Positions 47,281 through 57,798 are shown, counted from the stretch's first letter. The stretch is 64,000 nt of DNA from Ensifer adhaerens (GCF_001270265.1 NZ_LGAP01000001.1:248001-312000), one strand, 5' to 3'. The notes: generated by a model from the sequence alone, not told the origin. Numbers and translations are program-made.

Positions 47281-48791
47281 TGACCGATTGGCCCGTACTT
47301 TCCGCGGTCACCTTCATGCCGCTCGTCGGCGTTCTGCTTCTCTTGCTGACAAGAGAAGACAGCGCCTACGGCCGCCGCAACATCCTGAACGTATCGCTGC
47401 TGACCACGATCTTCACCTTCGCCGTGTCGGTCTATATCTGGTACCAGTTCGACAGCTCGAACCCGGGCTTCCAGATGACCGAGAAGCACGAATGGCTCGG
47501 CACCGGGATTTCCTATCATCTCGGCATCGACGGCATCTCCGTGCTCTTCGTCGTTCTTTCCGCCTTCCTGATGCCGTTCTGCGTGCTCGCGAGCTGGCTG
47601 TCGGTCGAAAAGCGGCTGAAGGAATACATGATCGCGTTCCTGATCCTGGAAACGTTCATGATCGGCGTGTTCGTGTCGCTCGACATCGTGCTGTTCTACG
47701 TGTTCTTCGAGGCCGGCCTCATTCCGATGTTCCTCATCATCGGTGTCTGGGGCGGCAAGGATCGCGTCTACGCGAGCTACAAGTTCTTCCTCTACACGCT
47801 GCTCGGCTCGGTGCTGATGCTGCTCGCCATCATGGCGATGTACTGGCAGGCCGGTACCACCGACATCACCGAACTGCTTGGCTACAACTTCCCGCGTGAG
47901 ATGCAGACGTGGTTATGGCTTGCCTTCTTCGCGTCCTTCGCGGTGAAGATGCCGATGTGGCCGGTGCACACCTGGCTTCCCGACGCGCACGTTCAGGCGC
48001 CGACGGCGGGTTCGGTCATCCTGGCCGCCATCCTCCTGAAGCTTGGCGGCTACGGTTTCGTGCGCTTCTCGCTGCCGATGTTCCCGCTGGCTTCCGACTA
48101 TTTCGCGCCCTTCGTCTTCACGCTGTCGGTCATTGCAATCATCTACACCTCGCTGGTGGCGATGATGCAGTCCGACATCAAGAAACTGATTGCGTATTCG
48201 TCCGTCGCACACATGGGCTACGTGACGATGGGTATCTTCGCGGCCAACACGCAGGGCGTTCAGGGTGCGATTTTCCAGATGCTGTCGCACGGCATTGTCT
48301 CCGGCGCGCTGTTCCTTTGCGTCGGCGTTGTCTATGACCGTCTGCATACCCGCGAGATCTCGGCCTATGGCGGTCTCGTCAACATCATGCCGAAATATGC
48401 CGTCGCCTTCATGGTTTTCACCATGGCCAACGTCGGTCTTCCCGGTACATCAGGCTTCGTCGGCGAAGTGCTGACCCTCGTCGGCGTCTTCCGCGTCAAT
48501 ACCTGGGTTGCGTTCTTTGCAACGAGCGGCGTTATTCTCTCGGCTGCCTACGCGCTCTGGCTCTACCGCCGAGTGATCTTCGGCGCGCTGGAAAAGGAAA
48601 GCCTGAAGGCTCTGCTCGATCTTTCGGGACGTGAGAAGGCGATCCTCTACCCGCTGGTGATCCTGACGATCTTCTTCGGTGTCTATCCGGCGCCGATCTT
48701 CGATGCGACTGCAGCCTCCGTGGATCTGCTCGTCAACAACTACTCCGCAGCCCTGCAGGCAGCGCAAAACGTTGCGCTTTCGGTGCAATGA
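47280..48791 (+). CDS. nuoM: NADH-quinone oxidoreductase subunit M
   Basis: 503 aa, about fourteen membrane helices, the middle antiporter-like subunit. Marks include [22 protein letters not shown] with the essential Glu, [44 protein letters not shown], and [15 protein letters not shown]. The ATG at 47280 overlaps the nuoL stop; the frame is open 27 bases further without support. Confidence 0.98.
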   Translation: MTDWPVLSAVTFMPLVGVLLLLLTREDSAYGRRNILNVSLLTTIFTFAVSVYIWYQFDSSNPGFQMTEKHEWLGTGISYHLGIDGISVLFVVLSAFLMPFCVLASWLSVEKRLKEYMIAFLILETFMIGVFVSLDIVLFYVFFEAGLIPMFLIIGVWGGKDRVYASYKFFLYTLLGSVLMLLAIMAMYWQAGTTDITELLGYNFPREMQTWLWLAFFASFAVKMPMWPVHTWLPDAHVQAPTAGSVILAAILLKLGGYGFVRFSLPMFPLASDYFAPFVFTLSVIAIIYTSLVAMMQSDIKKLIAYSSVAHMGYVTMGIFAANTQGVQGAIFQMLSHGIVSGALFLCVGVVYDRLHTREISAYGGLVNIMPKYAVAFMVFTMANVGLPGTSGFVGEVLTLVGVFRVNTWVAFFATSGVILSAAYALWLYRRVIFGALEKESLKALLDLSGREKAILYPLVILTIFFGVYPAPIFDATAASVDLLVNNYSAALQAAQNVALSVQ

Positions 48792-48810
48792 CCACAGGAC
48801 GTGATTGGAC

Positions 48811-50256
48811 ATGACTGCTGAAACCCTCCTCGCTAGCCTGCAGCTCTCGATCCCCGAGTTGATCCTCGCGGTCGGCGCGATGGCGCTCTTGATGATCGGC
48901 GTGTTTGCTGGTGAAAAGTCGACCTCGACCGTCACCGGCCTTGCGGTTGCCGTTCTCATCATCGCCGGTCTCTGGCTCGTCCTGAAGACGGGCGAGGGCG
49001 AAGCTTATGGCGGCGCCTTCCTGTCCGATCCCTTCGCCAAGTTCATGAAGGTGCTGGCTCTGATCGGCTCCATCACCGCCATGGTGATGACGGTGGGCCA
49101 TGCCCGTTCCGCGCAGATCGACCGTTTCGAGTTCCCGGTGCTCTTGGTCCTCGCCACCCTCGGCATGCTGCTGATGATCTCGGCCAACGACCTGATGTCG
49201 CTGTACCTGTCGCTCGAGCTGCAGTCTCTGGCGCTTTACGTCGTTGCCGCTATCAACCGTGACAGCATCCGCTCGACGGAAGCCGGCCTGAAGTACTTCG
49301 TCCTCGGCGCGCTATCCTCGGGCATGCTGCTCTATGGCATGTCGCTCGTCTATGGCTTCACCGGCCACACCGGCTTTGACGAGATTGCCGCTTCCCTGAC
49401 GACGACGGGCACGCCGTCGCTCGGCCTCATCTTCGGCCTGGTCTTCATTCTTGCCGGTCTCGCTTTCAAGATCTCTGCCGTGCCGTTCCACATGTGGACG
49501 CCTGATGTCTATGAAGGTGCGCCGACGCCGGTAACGGCGTTCTTTGCCGCTGCTCCGAAGGTTGCCGCCATGGCCATCTTCGTTCGCGTCGTCATCAACG
49601 CGTTCGAGCCGGTCGTTGTCCAGTGGCAGCAGATCGTCGTCTTCATCTCGATCGCTTCGATGCTGCTCGGCGCCTTCGCTGCGATCGGCCAGAAGAACAT
49701 CAAGCGCCTGATGGCCTATTCCTCGATCGGCCACATGGGCTACGCGCTCGTCGGTCTCGCTGCCGGCTCGATGGCAGGCGTGCGCGGCGTTCTGCTCTAC
49801 ATGCTCATCTACATGGTCATGACGCTCGGCACCTTCGCCTGCATCCTCGCCATGCGCCGCAAGGACGGCGAGAACGTCGAAAGCGTCGACGACCTCGCGG
49901 GCCTGTCACAGACCAACCCCTTCATGGCCACGGTCCTCACCATCCTGATGTTCTCGCTCGCCGGCATTCCGCCGATGGCCGGCTTCTTCGCGAAGTACTT
50001 CGTGTTCATGGCGGCGATCGAAGCGCATCTGTACGCGCTCGCCATCGTCGGTGTGCTCGCATCGGTCGTCGGTGCCTACTATTACCTGCGCGTCATCAAG
50101 GTGATGTGGTTCGACGACGCCAAGGGTGAGTTTGCCCGCACGGCCGGCGAGCTTCGGCTGGTCTTCGGTCTCTCGGGCCTGTTTGTGGTCGGATATGTCC
50201 TGATCGGCGGTCCGCTCGGCAACGCCGCTGAAGTCGCGGCGCGGACCTTCTTTTGA
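48811..50256 (+). CDS. nuoN: NADH-quinone oxidoreductase subunit N
   Basis: 481 aa, about fourteen membrane helices, the inner antiporter-like subunit. Marks are [66 protein letters not shown] and [18 protein letters not shown]. It is the last complex I gene, 19 bases after nuoM. Its TGA overlaps the likely TTG start of birA, so the operon continues into birA and perhaps RNase J. Confidence 0.98.
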   Translation: MTAETLLASLQLSIPELILAVGAMALLMIGVFAGEKSTSTVTGLAVAVLIIAGLWLVLKTGEGEAYGGAFLSDPFAKFMKVLALIGSITAMVMTVGHARSAQIDRFEFPVLLVLATLGMLLMISANDLMSLYLSLELQSLALYVVAAINRDSIRSTEAGLKYFVLGALSSGMLLYGMSLVYGFTGHTGFDEIAASLTTTGTPSLGLIFGLVFILAGLAFKISAVPFHMWTPDVYEGAPTPVTAFFAAAPKVAAMAIFVRVVINAFEPVVVQWQQIVVFISIASMLLGAFAAIGQKNIKRLMAYSSIGHMGYALVGLAAGSMAGVRGVLLYMLIYMVMTLGTFACILAMRRKDGENVESVDDLAGLSQTNPFMATVLTILMFSLAGIPPMAGFFAKYFVFMAAIEAHLYALAIVGVLASVVGAYYYLRVIKVMWFDDAKGEFARTAGELRLVFGLSGLFVVGYVLIGGPLGNAAEVAARTFF

Positions 50257-51020
50257 TCGGCCTTGAAGGCGGCGGCCGGGTTTCGCTCGACGATTTCCGG
50301 CACATCGCTCTCAATGAGGTCGGTTCCACCAACAGCGAATGCCTGATGCGGGCGCGCGAGGGAGACAGGGGAAATCTCTGGATCACCGCCGCCCGCCAGA
50401 CAGGCGGACGCGGCCGACGTGGCCGGGCCTGGTTTTCAGAGCCCGGCAATCTCTATGCCTCGCTCCTGTTGATCGAGCCGGCCCCGATTGAGCTACTGCA
50501 CTCGCTGCCGCTGGCCGTGGCCGTCGCGGTTCACAGGGCCATCCGGCAGGTGATGCCGCTTGCCGGCGCTCCGGTCGAGATCAAATGGCCGAACGATATT
50601 CTCATCGACGGTAAGAAGACCTGCGGCATCCTGCTTGAAGGCGAGAGCCTGGCGGACGGCCGCCGCGCTCTGGTCATCGGCTGCGGCATCAATATTGCCG
50701 TCAAGCCCGACGAGGCGCTCTACCCGGTGACTTCGCTTCGCAACGAAGGGGCGTCGGTATCGCCGGACGAACTGTTTGCCCATCTGTTCCTGACCATGGC
50801 CGAAACGCTTTCCGTTTGGGACCGCGGCAGGGGTGTGGCACACATCATAGACCAATGGCGGGCGGCAGCGCGCGGCATCGGTGAGACCATTACGGTGAAC
50901 CTGCCGGATCGGTCGCTTTCCGGCCGCTTTGCCGGTATTGATCAGGACGGCCGGTTGATGCTCGACACGGGCTCGAACACGATGCAGACGATTGCCGCCG
51001 GCGACGTATTTTTCGGATAA
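50253..51020 (+). CDS. birA: Biotin--[acetyl-CoA-carboxylase] ligase, monofunctional
   Basis: 255 aa. It activates biotin as biotinyl-AMP and attaches it to carboxylases. The biotin-loop motif [25 protein letters not shown], the catalytic [20 protein letters not shown] and GCGINIAV are present. It lacks the N-terminal helix-turn-helix of the E. coli enzyme and so does not bind the bio operator. A TTG at 50253, overlapping the nuoN stop, is the likeliest start; no ATG exists before the core. Position directly after nuoN is, as recalled, conserved in rhizobia. Confidence 0.92.
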   Translation: MIGLEGGGRVSLDDFRHIALNEVGSTNSECLMRAREGDRGNLWITAARQTGGRGRRGRAWFSEPGNLYASLLLIEPAPIELLHSLPLAVAVAVHRAIRQVMPLAGAPVEIKWPNDILIDGKKTCGILLEGESLADGRRALVIGCGINIAVKPDEALYPVTSLRNEGASVSPDELFAHLFLTMAETLSVWDRGRGVAHIIDQWRAAARGIGETITVNLPDRSLSGRFAGIDQDGRLMLDTGSNTMQTIAAGDVFFG

Positions 51021-51043
51021 TCAAAACAAGGGCGCATCAAAAC

Positions 51044-52711
51044 ATGGCGCAAGAAGAAGAACTGGTGTTCTTGCCGCTCGGCGGCGTCGGCGAAATCGGG
51101 ATGAACCTTGGCCTCTATGGCTACGGCAAACCCGGTCAGCGACAGTGGATAATGGTCGATTGCGGAGTCACCTTCCCGGGGCCCGAACTTCCCGGGGTGG
51201 ATCTGGTTCTGGCCGATATCAGCTTCCTGGCGGAAGAGCGCCGCAATCTCAAGGGCATCATCATCACCCATGCCCACGAGGACCACTACGGTGGCCTCAA
51301 CGATCTTTGGCCGGGGCTGAACGTGCCGGTTTACGCCTCGCCGTTTACGGCGGGCATGCTGGAGGCCAAGCGCGACTTCGAAAAGAGCCGCGGCGAAATT
51401 CCGGTGACGATCTTCAAACAGGGTGATCGCATCAATGTCGGCCCGTTCGAAATCGAAGCGGTCGGCGTCAACCACTCGATCCCCGAGCCGATGTCGCTGA
51501 TCATCCGCACGCCGCTTGGCGCGGTCGTGCACACCGGCGACTGGAAGATCGATCTTCAGCCGTCGCTCGGGCCGCTGACCGACGAGCAGCGCTTCCGCAA
51601 GATCGGCGACGAAGGCGTGCTGGCGCTTGTCTGCGATTCGACCAATGCCCTGCGCGACGGCGTCTCGCCGTCGGAGCAGGAGGTTTCCGCGAGCCTGACT
51701 GAGATCATATCCAAGGCTGAAGGTCGCGTGGCGATCACCACCTTCTCCTCGAATGTCGGGCGTATCCGATCGATCGCGGAGGCTGCCGATGAGGCGGGCA
51801 GGGACGTGCTGCTTCTCGGCAGCTCGATGAAGCGCGTCGTGGCCGTCGCCCGCGACCTCGGCCTGATGGAAGGCATCAAGCCCTTCCTCGCCGAAGACGA
51901 ATTCGGCTATGTGCCGCGCGACAAGGTCGTCGTGATCCTCACCGGCAGCCAGGGCGAGCCGCGCGCAGCGCTTGCCAAGATCGCCCGCGACGAGATGCGC
52001 AACGTCGCCTTCTCCGCCGGCGACACGGTCGTCTTTTCGTCGCGCACCATTCCCGGCAACGAGAAGGCGATCAACGACATCAAGAACGGCCTGATCGAAC
52101 AGGGCATTCACATCATCACCGACGGTGAAGCGCTGGTACATGTGTCAGGGCACCCGCGGCGCAGCGAACTGCAGCAGATGTACCAATGGGTCCGTCCGCA
52201 GATCCTCGTTCCGGTGCATGGTGAAGCGGCGCACCTGACGGCGCATGCCGAGCTTGGCCTGCAGTCGGGTATCGCCAGCGTCCCGCGTCTTCGCAACGGC
52301 CAGATGCTGCGGCTGGCGCCGGGGCCGGCGGAGGTCATCGACACGGCGCCGCATGGCCGCATCTACAAGGATGGCTCGCTGATCGGCGACTTCGAGGAGA
52401 TGGGTATCGGCGAGCGGCGCAAGCTCTCCTTTGCCGGGCATGTCTCCGTCAACGTCGTGCTCGACAATCGCTACGACTTCCTCGGCGATCCGGACCTCGT
52501 TGCCATCGGCTTGCCTGAGTTCGACGACGAGGGCGAGGACATGGAAGACACGCTCTACGACGCCGTGCTCGGCGCGGTGGAGAGCATTCCGCGCGCCAAA
52601 CGCAAGGATCTGGCCATGCTGCAGGAGGCGGTGCGCCGCGCCGTGCGCAGCACCGTAAACCAGATCTGGGGCAAGAAGCCTGTGGTGACCGTGTTCGTCA
52701 CCAAAGTCTGA
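51044..52711 (+). CDS. rnj: Ribonuclease J
   Basis: 555 aa metallo-beta-lactamase/beta-CASP RNase. The zinc motif HAHEDH is at 76-81 (ITHAHEDHYGGL), with VNHSIPEPMSLII, VHTGDWKID, LVCDSTNA, the beta-CASP core TFSSNVGRIRSIAEAA and LTGSQGEPRAAL, and HVSGHPRRSELQQM. RNase J acts as a 5'-3' exonuclease and endonuclease in rRNA maturation and mRNA decay; Sinorhizobium carries one alongside RNase E. It follows birA after 23 bases. Confidence 0.95.
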   Translation: MAQEEELVFLPLGGVGEIGMNLGLYGYGKPGQRQWIMVDCGVTFPGPELPGVDLVLADISFLAEERRNLKGIIITHAHEDHYGGLNDLWPGLNVPVYASPFTAGMLEAKRDFEKSRGEIPVTIFKQGDRINVGPFEIEAVGVNHSIPEPMSLIIRTPLGAVVHTGDWKIDLQPSLGPLTDEQRFRKIGDEGVLALVCDSTNALRDGVSPSEQEVSASLTEIISKAEGRVAITTFSSNVGRIRSIAEAADEAGRDVLLLGSSMKRVVAVARDLGLMEGIKPFLAEDEFGYVPRDKVVVILTGSQGEPRAALAKIARDEMRNVAFSAGDTVVFSSRTIPGNEKAINDIKNGLIEQGIHIITDGEALVHVSGHPRRSELQQMYQWVRPQILVPVHGEAAHLTAHAELGLQSGIASVPRLRNGQMLRLAPGPAEVIDTAPHGRIYKDGSLIGDFEEMGIGERRKLSFAGHVSVNVVLDNRYDFLGDPDLVAIGLPEFDDEGEDMEDTLYDAVLGAVESIPRAKRKDLAMLQEAVRRAVRSTVNQIWGKKPVVTVFVTKV

Positions 52712-52716
52712 TTTCC

Positions 52717-52754
52717 TTCATGCCCCCGGCGTTGTAGACGTCCGGGGGCATGAA
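52717..52754. terminator. Long perfect stem-loop after rnj
   Basis: TTCATGCCCCCGG (52717-52729) and CCGGGGGCATGAA (52742-52754) form a perfect 13-bp stem with a 12-base loop, five bases after the RNase J stop. No T-tail follows, so it may be a weak terminator or an mRNA stabiliser before mce. Confidence 0.5.
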
Positions 52755-52780
52755 ATCGGCAGGAAGGTTGGAGGATCGCG

Positions 52781-53185
52781 ATGCTCGGACGTGTGAACCA
52801 TGTGGCAATTGCCGTACCGAATCTGGCATCCGCGGCGGAGAGTTACCGGGTGACACTCGGCGCTTCCGTTACCGAGCCGCAGGTCTTGCCCGAGCACGGT
52901 GTTACCGTGGTTTTCGTTACGCTTCCCAACACCAAGGTCGAACTACTGGAGCCACTCGGCGACACCTCGCCGATTGCAGCGTTTCTTGCCAGGAATCCCT
53001 CCGGCGGCATGCATCACATCTGCTACGAGGTCGAGGACATCGTCGCAGCCCGTGACACCTTGAAGGCGTCCGGTGCACGCGTTCTCGGCGACGGCGAGCC
53101 GAAGATCGGCGCCCACGGCAAGCCGGTGCTCTTTCTGCACCCGAAGGATTTTCAAGGTACGTTGATCGAGCTTGAACAGGTGTGA
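52781..53185 (+). CDS. mce: Methylmalonyl-CoA epimerase
   Basis: 134 aa VOC-fold enzyme interconverting (R)- and (S)-methylmalonyl-CoA, joining propionyl-CoA catabolism to the mutase step. The metal/active-site pieces are visible: NHVAIAVPNL, VELLEPLGDTSPIAAFL, GGMHHICYEVEDI and the terminal KDFQGTLIELEQV. GGAGGATCGCG precedes the start. It lies with the DUF1467 gene downstream, an arrangement familiar from other rhizobia. Confidence 0.93.
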   Translation: MLGRVNHVAIAVPNLASAAESYRVTLGASVTEPQVLPEHGVTVVFVTLPNTKVELLEPLGDTSPIAAFLARNPSGGMHHICYEVEDIVAARDTLKASGARVLGDGEPKIGAHGKPVLFLHPKDFQGTLIELEQV

Positions 53186-53313
53186 CAGTTGATCGCGCGA
53201 TGCGGATTTGTGTGATCGCGCCCGTGGCGTTATAAGCGGGCCAGAATGTCGCGAGGATCGTTCCGTCGATGGCCAGGGGCCACTTCGGAAAAGGTCCTCA
53301 TTGGGAGCCTGAA

Positions 53314-53583
53314 ATGCCGCTTTTTTCCACCTTTGCCATCTATTTCATTATCTGGTGGCTGACGCTGTTTGCCGTTCTGCCGCTCGGCGTGCGCACGCAG
53401 GCGGAGGAAAACGAGGTTGTGCCTGGCACCGTCGAAAGTGCGCCGGCGCGCTTCCGTGCCAAGCGCGTCATCCTGCTGACGACGGCGATCGCGGCGGTCA
53501 TCCAGCTCGCCTGGTACATTGTATCGGTGCGGCTCGGCTACGGCATCGACAGCATTCCGCGCTTCTATCCGAAGTTCTATTGA
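53314..53583 (+). CDS. DUF1467 family inner-membrane protein
   Basis: 89 aa with two membrane helices (STFAIYFIIWWLTLFAVLPLGV and VILLTTAIAAVIQLAWYIVSV) joined by an acidic loop (RTQAEENEVVPGTVESAPA). This is the DUF1467 pattern, conserved across alphaproteobacteria and usually next to mce or proS; its function is not known to me. The ATG at 53314 has GGGAG upstream; the frame opens 45 bases earlier without a site. Confidence 0.9.
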   Translation: MPLFSTFAIYFIIWWLTLFAVLPLGVRTQAEENEVVPGTVESAPARFRAKRVILLTTAIAAVIQLAWYIVSVRLGYGIDSIPRFYPKFY

Positions 53584-53821
53584 GATTGCGAAGGTTGCGG
53601 CGAGGCATTTGCTTGCCAAGCGCTGATGATATTGGGCGAAGAAACACGCCGGCGAACAAAATCCCCAGTTATGTATGTCCGACTTTTTGTGACGATGGCC
53701 CTTCATGCGGGACGTTAGCGGCTGCTGGTGTGAAACCAGGGCAATCTTACGATTGACCGCCCAGAAATTGACACAGTTCCAGAATCTTTGGGTGCTTCGC
53801 GGCGCATAGGTCGGCGAAAGG

Positions 53822-53853
53822 CAAAAAAAAACAAGGCTAAAAGCCTTGTTTTT
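53822..53853. terminator. Bidirectional terminator, strong on the minus strand
   Basis: Stem ACAAGGC (53831-53837)/GCCTTGT (53843-53849) with loop TAAAA. On the minus strand nine T residues follow; on the plus strand TTTTT follows. Read on minus it ends the 52-aa ORF, whose stop codon lies at the stem-loop junction; on plus it may end the mce-DUF1467 transcript. Confidence 0.8.
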
Positions 53854-53995
53854 CAAGTATCGCGTGATCTTTAATCCGTTTCCGGCGGCAGCGACGAAGC
53901 GCGCCTAAGATCTTATCCTCCCAAGACTTGACCGCGAAAGTCGGCAAGAATTTAGACTTCTTGCCTGTTTTGTGAGCCGAAATTAGCCCAAACAT
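53837..53995 (-). CDS. Small basic hypothetical protein (52 aa)
   Basis: A 52-codon frame on the minus strand starting MFGLISAHKTGKKSKFL and ending RIKDHAILEKQGF, strongly basic in its middle (LRRCRRKRIK). Its stop codon TAG falls inside a terminator hairpin with a long T-tail on the same strand, the expected end of a transcript. Composition is coding-like and it fills part of a 787-base region with no other gene. The ribosome site is weak (GAGTGA 11 bases up). No family is recognised; its size and charge suggest a nucleic-acid-binding or ribosome-associated protein. Confidence 0.5.
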   Translation of the reverse strand: MFGLISAHKTGKKSKFLPTFAVKSWEDKILGALRRCRRKRIKDHAILEKQGF

Positions 53996-54370
53996 TGGGC
54001 GATGTCACTCTATTTTTTTGCATTTTTGCTACAGTTGGATAAAATTTCTCCGTTGACAAGCATCGTCGCAATCCTGTTACTAGCGTGCTCTTTTGACGCA
54101 GGTTTCGGCCCGCGGTTTCTCCTCCGAATCTCTCGATCCGCTCTGTGCTGTTCCCGCCGCAAGCAGGGTTTTCATCCGGGCGCGAAGCGGCTATGAACGC
54201 AGGGCTCGGAAAGGTTCCCGCCGATTTGTCGGTGGCGGAAATTTGAGAGCCGACCCCAAGAAGCAATGGTCGCCTTTGCCAGTTTTCGGTGAGACCGGCG
54301 TGCCTGAGCTCAACGTCATTTCGCCCGAATCCGTCGATAGTGCGACGTTCATCAAGTTCTGGAACCCGTC
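53996..54370. other. Gene-free region upstream of proS
   Basis: 375 bases holding the promoter at 54053-54082 and then a long leader. The leader has a short ORF ATG 54193-54246 (17 codons) and an overlapping open frame that runs into proS, neither convincing. Divergent promoter of the 52-aa ORF should also lie here. Confidence 0.4.
54053..54082 (+). promoter_or_regulatory. Sigma-70-type promoter for proS
   Basis: TTGACA at 54053-54058, an 18-base spacer and TTACTA at 54077-54082. Transcription from about 54090 would give a leader of about 280 bases before proS. Confidence 0.55.
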
Positions 54371-55699
54371 ATGCGCCTGTCCCGCTTTTTCATGCCCATC
54401 TTGAAGGAAAATCCGAAGGAAGCGGAAATCGTTTCCCACCGCCTTATGCTCCGGACGGGCATGATCCGGCAGCAGTCCTCGGGGATCTATACCTGGCTGC
54501 CGCTTGGAAAGCGGGTTCTCGACAAGGTCAATGCGATCGTTCGCGAAGAGCAGAACCGCTCCGGCGCCATCGAGCTGCTGATGCCGACGCTGCAATCCGC
54601 AGAACTCTGGCAGGAAAGCGGTCGTTATGATGCTTATGGCAAGGAAATGCTGCGCATCAAGGATCGCCAGGATCGGCCGATGCTTTACGGTCCGACCAAT
54701 GAGGAAATGATCACGGACGTCTTCCGTTCCTACGTGAAGTCCTATCGTGATCTGCCGCTTAATCTCTATCATATCCAGCTGAAGTTTCGCGACGAGATCC
54801 GTCCGCGCTTCGGCACCATGCGCTCGCGCGAGTTCCTGATGAAGGATGCCTACTCCTTCGATCTCGACCGAGAAGGCGCCGAGCACGCCTATAACAAGAT
54901 GTTCGCCGCCTACCTGCGCACCTTCTCGCGCATGGGGCTGCGCGCCATTCCGATGCGTGCCGACACCGGCCCGATCGGCGGCAATCTCAGCCATGAATTC
55001 ATCATTCTTGCCGAAACCGGCGAATCCGAAGTCTTCTGCCACAAGGACTTCCTCGGTTTCGACATTCCCGGCGAAGACACCAATTTCGACGATGTCGCGG
55101 GTCTGAAGACGATCTTTGACAAGTGGACGTCGCGCTACGCCGCCACCTCCGAAATGCACGACGAGGCTGCCTTCAACGAAGTTGCAGAAGGCGATCGTCT
55201 TTCGGCTCGCGGCATCGAAGTCGGCCATATCTTCTACTTCGGTACCAAGTATTCCGAGGCAATGGGCGCGAAGGTTCTCGGCCCGGACGGCAAGGAACAT
55301 ACGGTCCATATGGGCTCCTACGGCATCGGCCCGACGCGGCTGGTCCCGGCGATCATCGAGGCGTCGCATGACGACAACGGCATCATCTGGCCGAAGTCGA
55401 TCTCGCCGTTCGATGGCGTGATCATCAACATGAAAACCGGCGACGCAGCTTGCGACGCAGCCTGCGAGACGCTCTATTCGAAGCTGGGCACGGCGGGATT
55501 CGACGCACTGCTCGACGATACGGACGACCGCGCCGGCGCCAAGTTCGCGTCCGCCGATCTCATCGGTGTGCCGGTCCAGATCATCGTCGGGCCACGTTCG
55601 ATCGCCAACGGCGAAGTCGAGCTCAAGGATCGCAAGACCGGTGAGCGCGAGACCATGACTGTCGAGGCGGCCCTCAACAAGCTGATCGCGACGAAGTAA
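54371..55699 (+). CDS. proS: Prolyl-tRNA synthetase (short form without editing domain)
   Basis: 442 aa class II synthetase that charges tRNA-Pro. Motif 1 region ([23 protein letters not shown]), motif 2 ([30 protein letters not shown]) and motif 3 ([16 protein letters not shown]) are intact, followed by the anticodon-binding domain. It lacks the roughly 180-residue INS editing domain found in E. coli-type enzymes; this short form is usual in alphaproteobacteria, where a free-standing YbaK/ProX-type protein may edit. No strong ribosome site precedes the ATG. LolC follows 20 bases on. Confidence 0.97.
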   Translation: MRLSRFFMPILKENPKEAEIVSHRLMLRTGMIRQQSSGIYTWLPLGKRVLDKVNAIVREEQNRSGAIELLMPTLQSAELWQESGRYDAYGKEMLRIKDRQDRPMLYGPTNEEMITDVFRSYVKSYRDLPLNLYHIQLKFRDEIRPRFGTMRSREFLMKDAYSFDLDREGAEHAYNKMFAAYLRTFSRMGLRAIPMRADTGPIGGNLSHEFIILAETGESEVFCHKDFLGFDIPGEDTNFDDVAGLKTIFDKWTSRYAATSEMHDEAAFNEVAEGDRLSARGIEVGHIFYFGTKYSEAMGAKVLGPDGKEHTVHMGSYGIGPTRLVPAIIEASHDDNGIIWPKSISPFDGVIINMKTGDAACDAACETLYSKLGTAGFDALLDDTDDRAGAKFASADLIGVPVQIIVGPRSIANGEVELKDRKTGERETMTVEAALNKLIATK

Positions 55700-55719
55700 G
55701 TGAGGCAAGGGGAGGCAGG

Positions 55720-57030
55720 ATGACCGCCGTGACGGAAGATCAGGTGCAGGCTGCTGGCCAGTCTGCAAAGTCCGCCAGCCGCCCCTTTTCCGCCTTTGAG
55801 CGCATGGTCGCCTGGCGTTATCTGCGTTCGCGGCGCAAGGAGGCCTTCATTTCGGTGATCGCCGGCTTCTCCTTCGTGGGCATCATGCTCGGCGTCGCGA
55901 CGCTGATCATCGTCATGGCGGTGATGAACGGTTTTCGCACCGAACTGATCTCGCGCATTCTCGGCATCAACGGCCATATGATCGTGCAACCGATCGACGG
56001 TCCGCTCAACAACTACGCTGATCTCGCCACGCGCTTTTCCGGCGTGAAGGGCGTGACCATGGCGATCCCGCTGGTTGAGGGACAGGTCCTGGCGCAGGGC
56101 GTTGGCGATGCCTCGACCGGCGCTCTCGTGCGCGGCATCCGCGCCGACGACCTCGGCAAGATGAAGTCGGTCTCCGACCATATTCAATCCGGCGATCTCG
56201 TCGGCTTCGCCTCCGGCAGCGGCGTGGCGATCGGCTCACGCATGGCCGAGCAGCTCGGCATCCAGGTGGGCGGCACCATCACGCTGACATCGCCGAACGG
56301 CGACGTGACGCCCATGGGCATGAACCCACGGGTCAAGGCCTATACGGTCTCGGCAATCTTCGAGATCGGCATGTCGGAATACGACGCGTCCATCATCTTC
56401 ATGCCGCTCGAGGAATCGCAGCTCTTCTTCAATGCGGAAGGTTTGGCGCAGCAAATCGAGATCTTCGTCGAACACCCTGATATGGTCGACGAGCTGCGCA
56501 AACCGGTCGAGGACGCCGCGGAACGGCAGATCTTCATCACCGACTGGCGCGACCGCAACAAGACGTTCTTTTCCGCGCTCGAAGTCGAGCGCAACGTGAT
56601 GTTCATGATCTTGACGCTGATCGTTCTGGTCGCGGCGCTGAATATCATCTCCGGGCTGATCATGCTGGTGAAGGACAAGGGCAGCGACATCGCCATCCTT
56701 CGCACCATGGGCGCGACCTCCGGATCGGTCATGCGCATCTTCTTCATGACCGGGGCCGCGATCGGCGTGGCGGGAACCGTTGCCGGCGTGCTGCTCGGTG
56801 TCGTCGTTTGCCTGAACATCGAGTCCATTCGCCAGTTCTTCTCCTGGATATCAGGTACGACGCTGTTCAGCCCCGAACTCTATTTCCTGAGCCAGCTGCC
56901 GGCGGACATGAACGCCGACGAGACGATCCTCGTCATCGTCATGGCCCTCAGCCTGTCGTTCCTTGCCACGATCTTTCCGGCATGGCGCGCCTCGCGTCTC
57001 GATCCCGTGCAGGCCCTGCGGTACGAATGA
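55720..57030 (+). CDS. lolC: Lipoprotein-releasing ABC transporter permease (LolC/LolE type)
   Basis: 436 aa with the MacB-like topology: one N-terminal helix (EAFISVIAGFSFVGIMLGVATLIIVMAVMNGF), a periplasmic domain of about 200 residues, then three C-terminal helices and the coupling segment MLVKDKGSDIAILRTMGATSGSVMRIFF. With LolD it releases lipoproteins from the inner membrane to LolA. Alphaproteobacteria have a single LolC/E-type permease (LolF-like) acting as homodimer, consistent with one gene here. GGGGAGG precedes the start. Confidence 0.93.
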   Translation: MTAVTEDQVQAAGQSAKSASRPFSAFERMVAWRYLRSRRKEAFISVIAGFSFVGIMLGVATLIIVMAVMNGFRTELISRILGINGHMIVQPIDGPLNNYADLATRFSGVKGVTMAIPLVEGQVLAQGVGDASTGALVRGIRADDLGKMKSVSDHIQSGDLVGFASGSGVAIGSRMAEQLGIQVGGTITLTSPNGDVTPMGMNPRVKAYTVSAIFEIGMSEYDASIIFMPLEESQLFFNAEGLAQQIEIFVEHPDMVDELRKPVEDAAERQIFITDWRDRNKTFFSALEVERNVMFMILTLIVLVAALNIISGLIMLVKDKGSDIAILRTMGATSGSVMRIFFMTGAAIGVAGTVAGVLLGVVVCLNIESIRQFFSWISGTTLFSPELYFLSQLPADMNADETILVIVMALSLSFLATIFPAWRASRLDPVQALRYE

Positions 57031-57046
57031 CAAGGACAACATCTGA

Positions 57047-57733
57047 ATGAATGCGCGCGTGGCACTGCAGCTTTCGGGCATCGAGCGTAATTACGGGCAG
57101 GGGGACACCTTTCTCTCGATCCTCAAGGGTGCGGACTTCACGCTGAAAAGCGGCGAGACCGTTGCGCTTGTGGCGCCGTCCGGCACTGGCAAGTCGACGC
57201 TTCTGCATGTCGCGGGCTTGCTCGAGCGCCCGGATGCCGGAAAGGTCGTGGTCAACGGCGTGACCTGCGAAGGTCTCAATGACGACAGGCGCACCGCGAT
57301 CCGTCGCAACGAGATCGGCTTTGTCTACCAGTTCCATCATCTGCTTCCGGAGTTCACCGCTCTCGAAAACATCATGATGCCGCAGTTGATCGCCGGTCTC
57401 GGCAAGGCTGAGGCCGCAGAGCGGGCGAGGGCACTGCTCGATTACATGCGCATCGGCCACCGAGCCGACCATCGCCCGTCGGAGCTATCGGGCGGAGAAC
57501 AGCAGCGGGTGGCTATCGCCCGCGCCGTTGCCAATGCACCACTGGTGTTGTTGGCCGATGAACCGACCGGTAACCTCGATCCGGAAACAGCAGGCTACGT
57601 CTTCGAGGCGCTTGAAGCACTGGCCCGCCAGTCGGGGCTCGCAGCCCTGATCGCCACGCACAACCACGAGCTGGCATCGCTGATGGACCGGCGGGTGACG
57701 ATCGAAGATGGCAAGGTCGTCGAACTGAAGTAA
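57047..57733 (+). CDS. lolD: Lipoprotein-releasing ABC transporter ATP-binding protein
   Basis: 228 aa ABC ATPase. Walker [10 protein letters not shown] is at 43-51, Q-loop [21 protein letters not shown] matches LolD well, signature [14 protein letters not shown], Walker [13 protein letters not shown] and switch His in ATHNHEL. It powers lipoprotein release with LolC. It begins 16 bases after lolC and ends the proS-lolC-lolD group. Confidence 0.95.
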   Translation: MNARVALQLSGIERNYGQGDTFLSILKGADFTLKSGETVALVAPSGTGKSTLLHVAGLLERPDAGKVVVNGVTCEGLNDDRRTAIRRNEIGFVYQFHHLLPEFTALENIMMPQLIAGLGKAEAAERARALLDYMRIGHRADHRPSELSGGEQQRVAIARAVANAPLVLLADEPTGNLDPETAGYVFEALEALARQSGLAALIATHNHELASLMDRRVTIEDGKVVELK

Positions 57734-57798
57734 CGCTCGTGACAACGCCCGTCGCCGATGGAGCCGGGCGATATCGATGCGACGCGAGACCTCTTGGC

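Noticed and set aside
53943-53971. GGCAAGAA/TTCTTGCC hairpin with TGTTTT as a plus-strand terminator
   Set aside because: It lies within the minus-strand 52-aa ORF and no plus-strand transcript is evident; probably coincidental or part of that gene's RNA.
54093-54404. Open frame in the proS leader that overlaps the proS start, with a fairly coding-like C-terminal half
   Set aside because: Needs a TTG start without ribosome site and changes character halfway; more likely the untranslated leader. Conservation in relatives would reopen it.
54191-55768. 525-codon frame opposite proS
   Set aside because: Same antisense artefact; no start signal and no recognisable protein features.
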